Assembly: GCA_034678415.1 (NCBI GenBank)
Contig: JAXDBV010000124.1
Location: 1-7,862, forward strand
Direction of reading: 5' to 3'
Origin: JAXDBV01 sp034678415
GTDB lineage: Bacteria; Bacteroidota; Bacteroidia; Bacteroidales; VadinHA17
Length of the DNA stretch: 7,862 bases
Every line of letters begins with the position of its first letter. The first letter of the stretch is position 1. Shown here piece by piece: positions 7,492-7,862 of the stretch. The notes beneath the pieces are model-generated. The model saw only the letters and a program-made list of their open reading frames with translations, searched no databases and was not told the DNA's origin. Both the position numbers and the translations under genes were made by a program.

Positions 7492-7515
7492 AATGAATTA
7501 CTGAATACACCGGTC

Positions 7516-7862
7516 ATGAGAGTAACCCGTATACTGATACTTGTCGCTTTCCTCTTTTCTTGCTTAAGGTGTCATACACAGGGAGATAAAATAGTGAATT
7601 GGATTATCCCTAAACCTGTTGAGATGCAGGCAGGGAAAGGGATCTTTCTTCTGGATGAGAAGACGGTTGTTCAATATGATCCTGGGAACAGGGAAATGGC
7701 GCAAGTGGCGGAAGCACTTTTGAGGGACCTGGACCATTATGCAGGGGTACGGGTTACGATGGATCGTGCGGGAAAGGGCAACAGGGTGATACGCCTCGAA
7801 TTGATCACGGAATCAGACCTGCCGGAGGAAGGATACCTGATGAACATCACCCCCCGGGGAAT
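7516..7862 (+). CDS. GH20-type beta-N-acetylhexosaminidase lipoprotein, N-terminal part (3' truncated)
   Basis: An open frame begins at ATG 7516, 24 nt after the sulfatase stop, and runs off the window after 115 codons. The start MRVTRILILVAFLFSC is a lipoprotein signal with likely lipidated Cys16. The following NWIIPKPVEMQAGKGIFLLD, then a helix with EMAQVAEALLRDLDHYAG, and later LPEEGYLMNITPRG are the classic pattern of the alpha/beta domain that precedes the catalytic barrel in GH20 enzymes ('P.P......G.f' and 'EgY.l.v...g'). GH20 enzymes release terminal GlcNAc or GalNAc from glycans. The catalytic Asp-Glu pair lies beyond the edge, so activity cannot be confirmed; other families (for example GH84 or GH67/115) share a similar N-terminal domain. 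Position in the sulfatase operon fits removal of HexNAc after desulfation. Confidence 0.8.
   Translation, partial: MRVTRILILVAFLFSCLRCHTQGDKIVNWIIPKPVEMQAGKGIFLLDEKTVVQYDPGNREMAQVAEALLRDLDHYAGVRVTMDRAGKGNRVIRLELITESDLPEEGYLMNITPRG

Overview
The window reads as part of a polysaccharide utilization locus (PUL) of a Bacteroidota bacterium. The signs are a SusC-type receptor end followed closely by a SusD-type lipoprotein, several secreted or lipid-anchored carbohydrate-active proteins, and mostly A-rich rather than Shine-Dalgarno-type leaders. A Bacteroidales-like host is plausible, but the sequence alone does not fix a genus. All genes are on the + strand and both window edges cut through genes.

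Layout: the last 51 codons of a SusC-like TonB-dependent receptor (1-156) are followed after 11 nt by a complete SusD-family lipoprotein (168-1922). A long hairpin at 1951-1992 looks like the terminator of the susC/susD unit. The 481-nt gap 1923-2403 holds that hairpin, a stretch that looks like the decayed remains of a second susD-like gene (about 2110-2364), and a two-copy 14-bp tandem repeat just before the next start codon. From 2404 onward four genes are tightly spaced (gaps 39, 18 and 24 nt) and probably form one transcript: a lipoprotein of the ADP-ribosylglycohydrolase fold (2404-3954), an S1 sulfatase with a Cys-type active site and a C-terminal extension (3994-5877), an S1 sulfatase with a Ser-type active site (5896-7491), and the N-terminal part of a GH20-type beta-hexosaminidase lipoprotein (7516 to the window end).

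Inferred joint role: SusC/SusD bind and import oligosaccharides. The sulfatases strip sulfate esters outside the cytoplasm, which opens terminal N-acetylhexosamines to the GH20 enzyme. The ADP-ribosylglycohydrolase-fold protein probably acts on a glycan or glycoside rather than on ADP-ribosylated protein. A sulfated, HexNAc-containing glycan (mucin-type, keratan- or glycosaminoglycan-like, or an environmental equivalent) is the best guess for the substrate; this is not proven by the sequence.

The most interesting points are the altered metal-binding motifs in the ADP-ribosylglycohydrolase-fold lipoprotein, the pairing of Cys- and Ser-type sulfatases in one operon, and the possible susD pseudogene remnant. 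I did not find a clearly new multi-gene system, RNA gene, CRISPR array or insertion sequence.
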